A stretch of DNA of 64,000 nucleotides from Methylophilus sp. 14 (GCF_015354345.1 NZ_JADKYS010000005.1:62001-126000), one strand, 5' to 3'; counted from the stretch's first letter, positions 1-9,601 are shown. Numbers and translations are program-made. The notes: a model not told the origin generated them from the sequence alone.

Positions 1-1
1 C

Positions 2-1318
2 AAGCGTGGCACCGTGCTCAAATTGCAGGACAAAGCCATTTTGCTGGTGAAAAACCATATGCCACCCGCCAAACGCACGCCATTGTCGCTGGTGCCTGGT
101 GCGGTGATCCGGGTTTACCAGCAGAATGACGGCTGGTCAGTGGTGCAATTGCCAGAGGTGGAAAGCGGTTTTATGGCACTCAATCCGGAAACCGGGCAGG
201 TACAGGCCCTGATCGGCGGTTTCAGTTTCCAGCGCAACAAATACAATCATGTGACGCAAGGCCGCCGCCAGCCGGGCTCCAGCTTCAAGCCATTTATCTA
301 CTCGGCCGCACTCGAAAAAGGCTATAGCCCGGCCAGTGTGTTTGAAGATGCGCCTATCAGCTTCACCTCTACCGAAACAGGTAGCAATAGCAGTTGGGAG
401 CCACGTAACTACGATGAGAAATACGCAGGCCCGATGCGCTTGCGCGAAGCCCTGGCACAATCAAAAAACACCATTTCCATCCGCCTGATGAATGCTATTG
501 GTGCCCGCTATGCCCAAGACTACCTGCGCAGATTCGGCTTTGACCCCAAAGATCATCCGGCTTACCTGTCTACTGCGCTAGGTGCAGGCTCTTCCTCAGT
601 CTGGCAAATGGCAGCCGCCTACGCCACCTTCGCCAACAGCGGTTACCAGGTACACCCTTACCTGATTGAAAAGATTATCGACAGCCGCGGCAAGGTGATT
701 CAAGCCGTGCAGGCAGGCAAACATGTGTCGCAACAACGTGTAATCGACCAGCGTAACGCCTTTATCATCACTACCATGCTGCAAGATGTGGTGCGCGACG
801 GTACGGCCAGGGCCGCGCTGTCATTACGCCGCCCGGACATCGCCGGTAAAACCGGTACCACCAATGACCAGTTTGATGCCTGGTTTGCGGGTTATCATCC
901 GAAAGAAGTGGCAGTGGCCTGGGTCGGTTATGACAATCCGCACAACCTGGGGCGTGGTGAGACTGGCGGCCGTGCCGCATTACCCATCTGGATCAATTAC
1001 ATGCAACAAACCCTGACCGGCTTGCCTATCTACCAATACAAAGTGCCTGACGGGGTCTTGCAGTTGAAGGTCGATGCATACACTGGTGCGCAAGTGGGTG
1101 AAGATGACCCTGGCATTTATGAATACTTCTACGAAGAGCATTTGCCGCAATCACAGCCAGAAAACCTGCCAGGCTTGTTTGACCCAGAGGCAGAGCATGC
1201 GCCAGAGGACAACGAGCCGTCTTTTCTGGAGCGTCTGATTGGCGATCATAGCGGTGGCAACAATGAGGACAAAAAGCTGCAGGTAAACCCGGCGGCAAAG
1301 TTACTCAGCCCCAATTAG
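2..1318 (+). CDS. mrcA: Penicillin-binding protein 1A, C-terminal part (5' end outside window)
   Basis: This is the C-terminal part of a class A penicillin-binding protein, which polymerises glycan strands and cross-links peptidoglycan in the periplasm. The reading frame is already open at base 2, so the glycosyltransferase domain and N-terminal membrane anchor lie outside the window. The transpeptidase motifs appear in order: SSFK (SxxK, catalytic Ser) near base 282, SKN near base 461 and KTGTT near base 848. The tail after about base 1130 is acidic and low in complexity. I infer the PBP1A rather than PBP1B subfamily from the GGFSF-x-x-NKYN-type stretch before the SxxK motif. The next gene starts 29 bp downstream. 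Confidence 0.93.
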   Translation, partial: KRGTVLKLQDKAILLVKNHMPPAKRTPLSLVPGAVIRVYQQNDGWSVVQLPEVESGFMALNPETGQVQALIGGFSFQRNKYNHVTQGRRQPGSSFKPFIYSAALEKGYSPASVFEDAPISFTSTETGSNSSWEPRNYDEKYAGPMRLREALAQSKNTISIRLMNAIGARYAQDYLRRFGFDPKDHPAYLSTALGAGSSSVWQMAAAYATFANSGYQVHPYLIEKIIDSRGKVIQAVQAGKHVSQQRVIDQRNAFIITTMLQDVVRDGTARAALSLRRPDIAGKTGTTNDQFDAWFAGYHPKEVAVAWVGYDNPHNLGRGETGGRAALPIWINYMQQTLTGLPIYQYKVPDGVLQLKVDAYTGAQVGEDDPGIYEYFYEEHLPQSQPENLPGLFDPEAEHAPEDNEPSFLERLIGDHSGGNNEDKKLQVNPAAKLLSPN

Positions 1319-1346
1319 AAACGAATTCAACTTAAAGCCTGATGCG

Positions 1347-1988
1347 ATGTTTGACGACTTTTCAAGTGATCTAAGGCAAGAAATAGCACAGTCCGCCGCA
1401 CGCCTGATGTTTGAGGAAGGCATTAGCGACTATGGCCGCGCCAAGCGCAAAGCGGTCAAGCTCATGGGCATACAACAGGATGCACCACTGCCGACCAATG
1501 CTGAGATTGACTCCGCGTTGCGCGAGTATCACGCGCTCTATGCTGATGAAAACGATGCCGCGCACCTGCTGGAGTTGCGGCAAGCCGCCTTGCACACCAT
1601 GCAGTTACTCAAAAAATTTAACCCGCACCTGATTGGCTCGGTGATGGAGGGCACGGCAGGCCCTTACGCAGACACCGATATCCACGTGTTTGCTGAAAGT
1701 GGTAAAGAACTGGAGATTTACCTGCTCAACCAGAATGTGCCTTACCGGCTGGATGAACAGCAATTCCGCATGTCTGACCGTCCTGGCAAGCAAAAACATG
1801 ACCTGGTCCGCAAACGGGTGCCGGTGTTACTGGTGGAAACGCGCTTTGGCACGCAACGCATCAGTGTGTTTGAAACCGATGATATCCGCACCGCACCGCG
1901 TAAAAATGGCGAAAAGGCTGGCATACACCGCATGAACCTGCTGCAACTGACCGAAGCCCTCTCCCCGGGTAAATCCGGCAGTGAATAA
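1347..1988 (+). CDS. Nucleotidyltransferase-like protein of unknown substrate
   Basis: This is a 213-residue soluble protein. Residues 97-111 read GSVMEGTAGPYADTD, which resembles the Gly-Ser plus paired-Asp signature of the DNA polymerase beta-type nucleotidyltransferase fold (G97, S98, D109, D111). The N-terminal 80 residues are helical and charged, and no partner domain is recognised. Such proteins are common in betaproteobacteria, usually annotated only as nucleotidyltransferase or hypothetical. It ends 2 bp from the convergent TolC-family gene. Substrate and pathway are unknown, and the fold assignment rests on this one motif. Confidence 0.6.
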   Translation: MFDDFSSDLRQEIAQSAARLMFEEGISDYGRAKRKAVKLMGIQQDAPLPTNAEIDSALREYHALYADENDAAHLLELRQAALHTMQLLKKFNPHLIGSVMEGTAGPYADTDIHVFAESGKELEIYLLNQNVPYRLDEQQFRMSDRPGKQKHDLVRKRVPVLLVETRFGTQRISVFETDDIRTAPRKNGEKAGIHRMNLLQLTEALSPGKSGSE

Positions 1989-1990
1989 TC

Positions 1991-3712
1991 TTACTGCAAG
2001 CTAATGTGGCCGTGCCCCAGCACGGTGCCGGTTGCATAGGCCATATCGACCAAAGCAACTTGATAGTCACTGATCGCGCGGATTTCTTTCAGTTGTGCCT
2101 CACCTAAACGTGTCAGCGTTTCCAGCACCTCGGTCATAGTGCGCAAGCCTTCATTAAATTGCTTGAGTTCAGCCTCGTAGTTGATACCCGCCACCAGCAC
2201 CTGCTGGCGCGCCGCAATAATGCGTTGCCAGTTTTGTTCGACTTTATCCAGCGTGTCATGAATCTCGCGTTTTACGGTCAATGTTTGCAGCGTTTTGGTC
2301 GTCAGGCGTTGCATGCGCTGTGCCACAGCCCGGTCCAGCTTGGCTTTGCGGGCCTCGTTACTCACTGGCATTTCAAACTTCAAGCCCACCGACCAGTCAC
2401 GATAGCGGCCATCAAATAAGTCCTGGCCAATATCACCAAACCGCTCGCCAGACCCAGACAAAGCACCATATTGATAATCCAGGGTAAACAATGGCAGGGT
2501 CTGGTTTTGCAGGTAATCAATCTGCACCAGGTCAGCACTTAACTTCAACTCTTGATCCAGCAATTCAATACGGCTATCCAGCGCATCGCGGATCAAATGT
2601 GCGCGGTCAAATTCAAACCTAACCAGGTTAGGTGCCGTCATCGGCACCCAGGGCGACTGTCCTGCCTGGTCGTCAGGCAAATCATTAAGCAAAAACTGTA
2701 ATTGCCGTTGGGCCAGTTTGAGATTGGTTTCAGCCACAATCAGCGCTTCCATACGGTCAGCGACACCAATTTGCGCCCGGTTCACTTCGACCGCTGCGGT
2801 CAAGCCTTCTTGCACCCGGCGCTTGACCATGGCCAGGTTCTGGCTGGCATATTCATACTGGTTTTTGCGTACATCCAGTGCCGCCCACGCCTCGTAAAGC
2901 TCCCAGTAAGCCTTGTCTACGGTTGCCACAATGCGTATCGTCTGCAATCGCGTTTTCAGTTGTACGCTATCACGGTCTAACTCAGCGACACGGATGCTGG
3001 CTTCATTGACCTGCGTGCCAGCATTGCGCAACAAAGGCTGGCTAAACGAAAAACGCAGGGCACTGCGATACTGGTCACTGGCGAACTTGCCCAAGCTTTG
3101 GCGGTTTTCCAACGGCGCACTTAAAGTCACCGTACCGCCGGTACGCAAAGGCACTTTGACCCCGGCCTCCACATCCCAGAATTCCTTTTTCTGCGCATCC
3201 AGGTTCAGTTTGGCCAGCTCGCCATTCAGCAAAGCATTGTCTGACTTGATAATGACCTTATCCCCAGACATGGCGGGCGTGTCTTTTTCGGCATATTTGG
3301 CATAGGCAAAAATCACCTGGTCAAACTTGGCCTGCTCTTCGCGCAGCGATTGCCTGGCCAGTTCGGGGTCCATTTTGGCGACTTTGATCTGTAAATTATT
3401 TTGTAGCGCGCGCTGGCGAATATCGGCAATGGTGACTTGGGCACCTTGCCCCTGCGGGGCGATACTGTCAGTTTCCGGGCTATCAAACGGCTTCAACGCA
3501 CTCTTGAGGTCGACGGTCACTGACGACTTGCGTTGCTGCTGTTGCTTGACTGCATCATGCAGCGGCACGCCAGGCTGCTGGCTATAAGATTCCAGCGCAC
3601 GCCCCTCTGATTTTTCCAGACGCTGCCGCGCACGCGTGTCCGTAACGTCATCCGCCCACAGCGTAGCCCATGGCGAGGCAAGGGCTAACAGGGTGACCAG
3701 CCAGCGCGTCAT
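1991..3712 (-). CDS. TolC-family outer membrane channel of a three-gene export system
   Basis: This 573-residue protein has a signal peptide (first 20 residues, ending ...TLWA) and the long heptad-rich helices of the TolC outer membrane efflux family. It would supply the outer membrane exit duct for the ABC and HlyD-type proteins encoded upstream. The mature N-terminus carries about 70 extra polar residues (through roughly position 90) before the first TolC-like repeat, making it longer than the usual 430-480 residues. Its ATG overlaps the stop of the HlyD gene by 4 bp (ATGA), which implies translational coupling. It is the last gene of the operon and abuts a convergent gene. Confidence 0.85.
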   Translation of the reverse strand: MTRWLVTLLALASPWATLWADDVTDTRARQRLEKSEGRALESYSQQPGVPLHDAVKQQQQRKSSVTVDLKSALKPFDSPETDSIAPQGQGAQVTIADIRQRALQNNLQIKVAKMDPELARQSLREEQAKFDQVIFAYAKYAEKDTPAMSGDKVIIKSDNALLNGELAKLNLDAQKKEFWDVEAGVKVPLRTGGTVTLSAPLENRQSLGKFASDQYRSALRFSFSQPLLRNAGTQVNEASIRVAELDRDSVQLKTRLQTIRIVATVDKAYWELYEAWAALDVRKNQYEYASQNLAMVKRRVQEGLTAAVEVNRAQIGVADRMEALIVAETNLKLAQRQLQFLLNDLPDDQAGQSPWVPMTAPNLVRFEFDRAHLIRDALDSRIELLDQELKLSADLVQIDYLQNQTLPLFTLDYQYGALSGSGERFGDIGQDLFDGRYRDWSVGLKFEMPVSNEARKAKLDRAVAQRMQRLTTKTLQTLTVKREIHDTLDKVEQNWQRIIAARQQVLVAGINYEAELKQFNEGLRTMTEVLETLTRLGEAQLKEIRAISDYQVALVDMAYATGTVLGHGHISLQ

Positions 3713-5016
3713 GCCGCTTTGCCTCCGGCCTGGTTCAAGGGTACAGGCTCAGGCGGAATGCGTGGCGGGAAGCCATTGAGCAAGCGCCACAACTCGTAGC
3801 CTATGGTCACGCGCTCAAGCAACACCCAGCCTTTGGCACTGATGCCCTGGCGCAAAAACCTGGCAGACGGCCACTCTGGCGTCCCGGCTTTGTGCACCAC
3901 CATGATACGGAAGTGGCCACTGCCATTGTCCGTCGGGTCGACAAACGAGATTTCACCTTCAAAGGTGCCCACGCCGACCTGTGCCCAGCCTGGGACTTGT
4001 ATCGCGGGCCAACCCTCAAATTCCAGCCGGACACTGCTGCGGGAGGTAATCAGCGGCGCATCACGGCCATCGACCCACAACTCGACCGCGCGCTGCGAGG
4101 TATGTGGCACAATCACTAACAAAGGATCGCCCTGCTTGATAATTTGTGATTGCGAATTCACTGGCAACCGGAAAATGGTGCCATCCCTGGGCGCGACGAT
4201 ACGCTGCATATTTTGCCGCGCCAAGGAAATTTCGGAGTTATGCAGGCTGTTTTCACTGTCTGCGGCTTCGCCACGAATTTTATTGATCACGGCAGAGGTC
4301 GAGTCCAGGTAGGCCTGGGTATCCGAGCGGGTTTGCTGGATATCGGCCGCGGCAGAGCTGGCCTCGGCTTTGGCCGACTGCCATTGTGCCTGCGCACTAT
4401 TGAGGTTGCGGCTGGCGATAATATGATCACGTTCGGCGACTTCAAGATCGCGCTTGGACACCAGGCCATCGCCAAACAGGCGTTGCAGGCGCTGCACTTG
4501 CTGGCTGGCAGCGTCGAGTGTTGCCTGCGCGGCATTCACCGCTTCCTGACTACTGCGGATTTTCTGATTAGCCACATCCAGCTTGTATTGTGCGGCTGAA
4601 ATCTTGGCATCGCGTGCCGCCGTCAAGTTTTGCTTTTGTAGCTCATAAGCACGTAATTCATCCTGCTTGGCGCCAAGCTTGCTTTGCAAATTATCACGTT
4701 GCGCTTCCAGGCGCTGTTTAAAGTTGGGATCCGTATCGGCAATCTCCAACAGCAAATCGCCCTCTTTCACCTGCGAGCCTTCTTGCACGTGCCAGCGATT
4801 AATCATGCCATTCACAGGCGCATCTATGGTCTGCACACGTTCGGAAGGCGAGTAAGCAGTCACCTTCCCCAAGGCCGTCACGTTCTGCTGCCAGGGCAAA
4901 AACAAAAACATGGTTGGCAAGCCTACCAGCAACCAGGCCAGCCGTTTAATCCAGACACGCAAACGCTGCGGCGTTTGCACGGAGCCCATCAAGGTATTTT
5001 GCAATCGATTATGCAT
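3709..5016 (-). CDS. HlyD-family periplasmic adaptor (membrane fusion protein)
   Basis: This 435-residue membrane fusion protein would link the inner membrane ABC protein to the TolC-type channel. It has a short cytoplasmic N-terminus, one membrane helix at about residues 22-45, a biotinyl-lipoyl-like half domain (VNGMINRWHVQEGSQVKEGD), a long coiled coil with Gln/Ala/Asp heptads, the second lipoyl half (IVAPRDGTIFRL) and a beta-barrel. I chose the ATG at 5016, preceded by AGGGGG, over an upstream in-frame start at 5037. The chosen start overlaps the stop of the ABC gene (ATGCATAA). The order ABC-HlyD-TolC resembles type I secretion operons, but no exported substrate gene is adjacent. Confidence 0.87.
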   Translation of the reverse strand: MHNRLQNTLMGSVQTPQRLRVWIKRLAWLLVGLPTMFLFLPWQQNVTALGKVTAYSPSERVQTIDAPVNGMINRWHVQEGSQVKEGDLLLEIADTDPNFKQRLEAQRDNLQSKLGAKQDELRAYELQKQNLTAARDAKISAAQYKLDVANQKIRSSQEAVNAAQATLDAASQQVQRLQRLFGDGLVSKRDLEVAERDHIIASRNLNSAQAQWQSAKAEASSAAADIQQTRSDTQAYLDSTSAVINKIRGEAADSENSLHNSEISLARQNMQRIVAPRDGTIFRLPVNSQSQIIKQGDPLLVIVPHTSQRAVELWVDGRDAPLITSRSSVRLEFEGWPAIQVPGWAQVGVGTFEGEISFVDPTDNGSGHFRIMVVHKAGTPEWPSARFLRQGISAKGWVLLERVTIGYELWRLLNGFPPRIPPEPVPLNQAGGKAA

Positions 5017-6685
5017 GATCGCCCCCTGCCTGGCCACGCTGACTATCCAGCGTCATCATCTGCTGGAATTGCTGCGCAATATGGGGGAAACGGGTTGTCA
5101 CAATCAGCATCCATTGTGACTGGTGGCGCTTGAGCAAGGTCAGCACCTGGTCCAGTTCCTGCTGGCCGAGTCCATCGAGCAAACCATCGATAATCAGTAA
5201 ATCCGGACGCCCTATCATCGCCCTGGCCAACATCAGGCGTTGCAATTGGGTGTAAGTCATGGGTGCGCCATAATCAGTCAATATCGTATCCATGCCTTGC
5301 GGTAACTGGCTGATATCCTCCCACAAGCCCAGCATTTGCAATATTTCGACCATGGCATCCAGGCCAATCTCGGTGCGGGTCAGGCGCAGATTATCCAGAA
5401 TCGAGCCATGCTGCCACTCTACTTTGTTCGCCACCCCTATACGGTCACGCAGATGATCCAGGTTCAACTGGCGTAAGTCTATACCACCATAACTGATATA
5501 GCCTTGTGCAGGCTGCCTGAGTCCGGTCAGCAGCTCGAGCAAGGTGCTTTTACCACTGCCCAATGCACCCAGAATGGCGAGGCTCTGGCCGCGCTGCAGT
5601 TCGAAACTGACCTCACTCATTAATGTTGGTTGGCCGTGATGACTAAACCCCAGGCCAGCCACTTTCAGCGGCTGATACCCCTCCAAGCTGGACTGATGTT
5701 CTCCAGCAGCCTCCACCGGCAAGGTTTCCAACACGCCTAATTTATCGACCGCAGCCAGTAAGTCATAGAAATACTCCAGCTTGGTCACAAAGCGCACAAA
5801 GGCGGACAACACGCCAAAAATAATCAACTCTGCGGCCACAAACTGGCCGAGGTTAATCTGCCCTTTGATCACCAGGGTACCGCCCAGAATCAGCATGCCG
5901 GTACCTATCACCGCATACATGCCCACAGCGCCTATTAACTGCGTCATTAATACGCGAAAATGTTTTACTCTGGCACCCAGATAGTTTTGTGCCAGTATCT
6001 CAGTGTTATCTGTTGTACGTTGCTTTGCACCATAAAACTTGGATAACCATTTATTACGTGCAATGTTTTCCAGCCAAGCAGCCATATCGTATTTGGCCTT
6101 GGATTCTTTAAGGGCGGTGGTTTCTGCCTGCCTGCCTAGCAAAACGACGATGGCCCATAACACTATCAGCATCAGGATCACGAGGATACCGAAATAGAGG
6201 CTATAAAACAGCAAGACCACGCTGCCAATCAAGCCTTGCAGCAAAGCAGTCAGACCAACCGTCAGCAGGGTTGCCACAGATTTTTGCACGGTCTGGATAT
6301 CAAAATAACGGTTTACCAGCTCGACTGGATTGTGCTGGTCATAGACAGAGACATGAATTTGCTGAGTATTTTGCGCAATGAGTAGGCTATGGCGCACAAA
6401 AATGCGGCGCTGTATCAGCTCAACGAGGAAACTCTCAATGGCATAAATCGCCCCCGACAAGGCCAGCAAGCAAAACAGGATAAAACCAACCACATACAAC
6501 GGCTGCAGCACACCACCCATGGTGACGATATTGACCATGGTTTGCACCGCCACCGGCGTCGCAATACCCAACACGCCATAGGCCAGTGTCAGGTAAACCA
6601 GTAGCAGGATATCCTGCTTTTCAAAAGAGGCGAGTTTTAATACCCGTTGTACGGGGCTCAACAAAGAGGGGGTTAGATTTGCCAT
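5009..6685 (-). CDS. ABC exporter-like protein with degenerate ATPase motifs
   Basis: This 558-residue protein has an N-terminal transmembrane domain (residues 1 to about 310, six hydrophobic segments) fused to a nucleotide-binding domain. Walker A is intact (GALGSGKST, near residue 377). The signature motif expected as LSGGQ reads MTYTQ. Walker B ends LLIIDG, so the catalytic Glu after Asp is Gly, and the EPTSALD-type D-loop reads GLLDGLG. The switch His is also absent (IVTTR near residue 530). By family knowledge these losses should abolish or strongly lower ATP hydrolysis. There is no peptidase domain. It is the first gene of the operon and overlaps the HlyD gene. Possible roles are a pseudo-ATPase, a half-site partner, or a divergent secretion ATPase. 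Confidence 0.82.
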   Translation of the reverse strand: MANLTPSLLSPVQRVLKLASFEKQDILLLVYLTLAYGVLGIATPVAVQTMVNIVTMGGVLQPLYVVGFILFCLLALSGAIYAIESFLVELIQRRIFVRHSLLIAQNTQQIHVSVYDQHNPVELVNRYFDIQTVQKSVATLLTVGLTALLQGLIGSVVLLFYSLYFGILVILMLIVLWAIVVLLGRQAETTALKESKAKYDMAAWLENIARNKWLSKFYGAKQRTTDNTEILAQNYLGARVKHFRVLMTQLIGAVGMYAVIGTGMLILGGTLVIKGQINLGQFVAAELIIFGVLSAFVRFVTKLEYFYDLLAAVDKLGVLETLPVEAAGEHQSSLEGYQPLKVAGLGFSHHGQPTLMSEVSFELQRGQSLAILGALGSGKSTLLELLTGLRQPAQGYISYGGIDLRQLNLDHLRDRIGVANKVEWQHGSILDNLRLTRTEIGLDAMVEILQMLGLWEDISQLPQGMDTILTDYGAPMTYTQLQRLMLARAMIGRPDLLIIDGLLDGLGQQELDQVLTLLKRHQSQWMLIVTTRFPHIAQQFQQMMTLDSQRGQAGGDHA

Positions 6686-6747
6686 GGTAAGAGTTATTTT
6701 AGTACAGGCCCACTACATGGATTGCAATGCATTTTATTAAGTTCAAA

Positions 6748-6775
6748 AAAAAACGGCTCAATGAGCCGTTTTCTT
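6748..6775 (-). terminator. Rho-independent terminator of amtB
   Basis: The stem AACGGCTCA/TGAGCCGTT has a tiny loop. On the minus strand it is followed by a run of nine T, between the amtB stop and the ABC exporter start. It separates the nitrogen operon from the export operon. Confidence 0.88.
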
Positions 6776-6789
6776 TTTCACATCATGGA

Positions 6790-8193
6790 TTACAGGCTAT
6801 AAGCACGCTCACCATGCTCTGTTGTATCCAGACCTTCGCGCTCGTATTCTTCACTTACACGCAAGCCTACAACAGCGTCTACAACTTTGTAAAGAATGAC
6901 GCTAACGATACCAGTCCAGATCAATGTCACCACCACAGCGATGATTTGAGTCGTCACTTGACCACCCATGGTCACGCCTTCGGCATAACCGACACCACCC
7001 AAGCCAGGAGCCATCAGCACACCGGTACCCACTGCACCCCAGATACCTGCCAAGCCGTGCACACCGAATACATCTAGTGAGTCATCATAACCCAGCGCAC
7101 CTTTCAGTTTAGTTACGCCCCACAGGCTGACAAAGCTGGCAGTGAAACCCAGGATGATAGAGCCCATTGGACCTACGAAACCACAAGCAGGGGTAATCGC
7201 AACCAGACCAGCAACAGCACCTGACGCTGCACCCAGCATGCTTGGTTTACCACGGAACAGCCACTCAGCCAGAATCCAGCCAATTACCGCTGCAGCCGTT
7301 GCCAATTGTGTGTTGACCAACACCATACCGGCAGTCGCATCGGCAGCCAGTTCGCTACCTACGTTGAAACCGAACCAACCCACCCACAGCAAAGATGCAC
7401 CAATCATCGTCATCACCAGGCTGTGTGGAGGCATTGCTTCTTTACCGTAACCAATACGTTTGCCCAACATCAAAGCACCGATCAAGGCAGCCACACCAGC
7501 GTTGATATGCACAACTGTACCACCGGCAAAGTCTTTAGCACCCAACTCAGCCAAGTAACCACCACCCCAAACCATATGCGCAATTGGGATGTAAGCAAAC
7601 GTCACCCACAAAGCTGTGAACAGCAAGACAGCAGAGAACTTCATACGCTCAGCAAAACCACCAACGATAAGACCTGGGGTCAGTGCCGCAAAAATCATCT
7701 GGAAAGTCAGGAACACATACTCAGGAATCGTGCCAGACAAGCTATCAGTGGTAATGCCTGACAGGAATGCCTTGCTCAAGCCACCAACAATCGCGTTACC
7801 TTCACTAAATGCCATACTGTAGCCGTAAGCTGCCCACAATACAGAAATCAGCGAAAATACTACGAACACTTGCATCAACACGGAAAGCATGTTTTTCTGA
7901 CGCACCAAACCACCGTAGAACAAAGCCAGGCCAGGGATAGTCATCAAAATCACCAACACTGTGGCAATAATCATGAAGGCAGTATTACCAACGTCCAGTG
8001 TTGGCGCTGGTTCCGCTTCAGCTGCTGCTGGCGCGGCTTCTGCAGCAGGGGCTTCAGCCGCCGGTGCTGCTTCAGGTGTAACTGTTTCTTGAACTGTGAT
8101 TGTTTCTGTCACAGTCTCTTCAGCGTAGCTGACTGGGGTTGCCGCCAGGCCAATCAAGGCGACCAGCGATAACATGGAAAGAATTTTCTTCAT
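6790..8193 (-). CDS. amtB: Ammonium transporter AmtB
   Basis: This 467-residue member of the Amt/Mep/Rh family conducts ammonium/ammonia across the inner membrane. It has a signal peptide (MKKILSMLSLVALIGLAATP...), a periplasmic segment rich in Pro, Ala and Glu (about residues 25-65), then eleven membrane helices. The paired pore histidines are visible in IPIAHMVWGGG and FGVHGLAGIWG. The core matches the usual length of about 400 residues, and the excess is the N-terminal extension. It lies 15 bp downstream of glnK, the usual pairing in which GlnK plugs the channel when nitrogen is plentiful. Expression probably comes from the sigma-54 promoter ahead of the porin gene. Confidence 0.97.
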   Translation of the reverse strand: MKKILSMLSLVALIGLAATPVSYAEETVTETITVQETVTPEAAPAAEAPAAEAAPAAAEAEPAPTLDVGNTAFMIIATVLVILMTIPGLALFYGGLVRQKNMLSVLMQVFVVFSLISVLWAAYGYSMAFSEGNAIVGGLSKAFLSGITTDSLSGTIPEYVFLTFQMIFAALTPGLIVGGFAERMKFSAVLLFTALWVTFAYIPIAHMVWGGGYLAELGAKDFAGGTVVHINAGVAALIGALMLGKRIGYGKEAMPPHSLVMTMIGASLLWVGWFGFNVGSELAADATAGMVLVNTQLATAAAVIGWILAEWLFRGKPSMLGAASGAVAGLVAITPACGFVGPMGSIILGFTASFVSLWGVTKLKGALGYDDSLDVFGVHGLAGIWGAVGTGVLMAPGLGGVGYAEGVTMGGQVTTQIIAVVVTLIWTGIVSVILYKVVDAVVGLRVSEEYEREGLDTTEHGERAYSL

Positions 8194-8208
8194 AGCTGAA
8201 GCCCTTTC

Positions 8209-8562
<354 letters not shown>

Positions 8563-8566
8563 TTAA

Positions 8567-8590
8567 CTCTGACGGGCACAATGCCCGCCA
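8567..8590 (-). other. Hairpin between the porin gene and glnK
   Basis: An inverted repeat GGCGGGCA/TGCCCGTC lies between the porin stop and the glnK ribosome binding site. It has no T-run, so it is more likely an RNA-stability or partial attenuation element within one operon than a full terminator. This is inference from sequence only. Confidence 0.45.
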
Positions 8591-8614
8591 GATCTAAACT
8601 TTGTTACTTATAAC

Positions 8615-9529
8615 TTAGAATGTACGGCCAAGTGTGAACACCAGGCGGCCATCGTTTAAGTCTTTTGTTTCAGTAGTACCGTTGATGGAACGGCTAAAGC
8701 TTGTACCGCCGTAGCCACCGCCCCAGTATTTGTCATTGCTTGCTTCAACCCAGTACAAACCAGCCGCCCAGCCTTCACTCTTGCCAATGGCAAAGCCCTT
8801 GCTCAGACCCAACTTCCAGTCAGTATAGTCAGGGTTAGTTTCGTACGTGCCAGGTGCACCGTTAGCGGTCGGGAAACCGGAAGCTTGCAACTTGCCCGCC
8901 ACATTCATGTGACCAACGTGCGCAATCAGAGTCAGATCCCACCATGGCAGTGGATAAGCCGCGTTCAGCTCCATGTACATAGAGCCTTTAGTGCTACCAT
9001 CCCAGCCTGTTGCCTTCTCGGCGCCAAACCAGTCTGTCAGAGTATAGGATACTTTAGCGCTGATCCAGTCATATGACAAACCAAAGTTCAACTCGGTAGT
9101 GTCCCATTTACCACCAGATTTTTTACCTTGGTCAGCAGTCAAACCATCATATTTTTTCCAGGAACCGCCCGGATACATGTATGAGTAAATACCAACGGTG
9201 TAGCCTAACTTCTCCACTGCTGGAATAGTACCGTTGTAGCCTGCATACACGTCAATTTCAGTTTGTGCATCAGGATATGTGTTAGGAGTCACGCCAGAAC
9301 CCCAGATACCAGCGTAAAAACCGCTGGAGTGCGTAATATCCATACCGCCTTGTACGGTAGGTTTGTGCCATGTTTGTGACAAACCACGGAAGTAGTAGTC
9401 AGAAACAAAGCTGATGTTTGCAGTTGCATCCCAACTTGAAGCTTCTTCTTTAGCTTCTTCAGCTGCGTATGAAACTTGTGCAAAAGATAATGCACCCAAA
9501 ACTGCTGTGAGCAAAATAGATTGACGCAT
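8615..9529 (-). CDS. TorF-family putative porin
   Basis: This 304-residue outer membrane protein starts with a signal peptide (MRQSILLTAVLGALSFAQVSYA). The rest alternates polar and aromatic residues in short strands (for example SFVSDYYFRGLSQTW near residues 40-55, typical of the TorF/Gcw_chp porin family) and ends in Phe (LGRTF), as expected for BAM-inserted beta-barrels. It heads the operon with glnK and amtB, so it probably admits a small nitrogen-containing solute or ammonium across the outer membrane. The substrate is not visible from sequence. Confidence 0.87.
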   Translation of the reverse strand: MRQSILLTAVLGALSFAQVSYAAEEAKEEASSWDATANISFVSDYYFRGLSQTWHKPTVQGGMDITHSSGFYAGIWGSGVTPNTYPDAQTEIDVYAGYNGTIPAVEKLGYTVGIYSYMYPGGSWKKYDGLTADQGKKSGGKWDTTELNFGLSYDWISAKVSYTLTDWFGAEKATGWDGSTKGSMYMELNAAYPLPWWDLTLIAHVGHMNVAGKLQASGFPTANGAPGTYETNPDYTDWKLGLSKGFAIGKSEGWAAGLYWVEASNDKYWGGGYGGTSFSRSINGTTETKDLNDGRLVFTLGRTF

Positions 9530-9601
9530 TTATGAGTCCTCTCTCTGTGAAAATCTTTGATCGAATTGTTGTAAACGAGAATGAAACAACATTGACCACA
9601 A

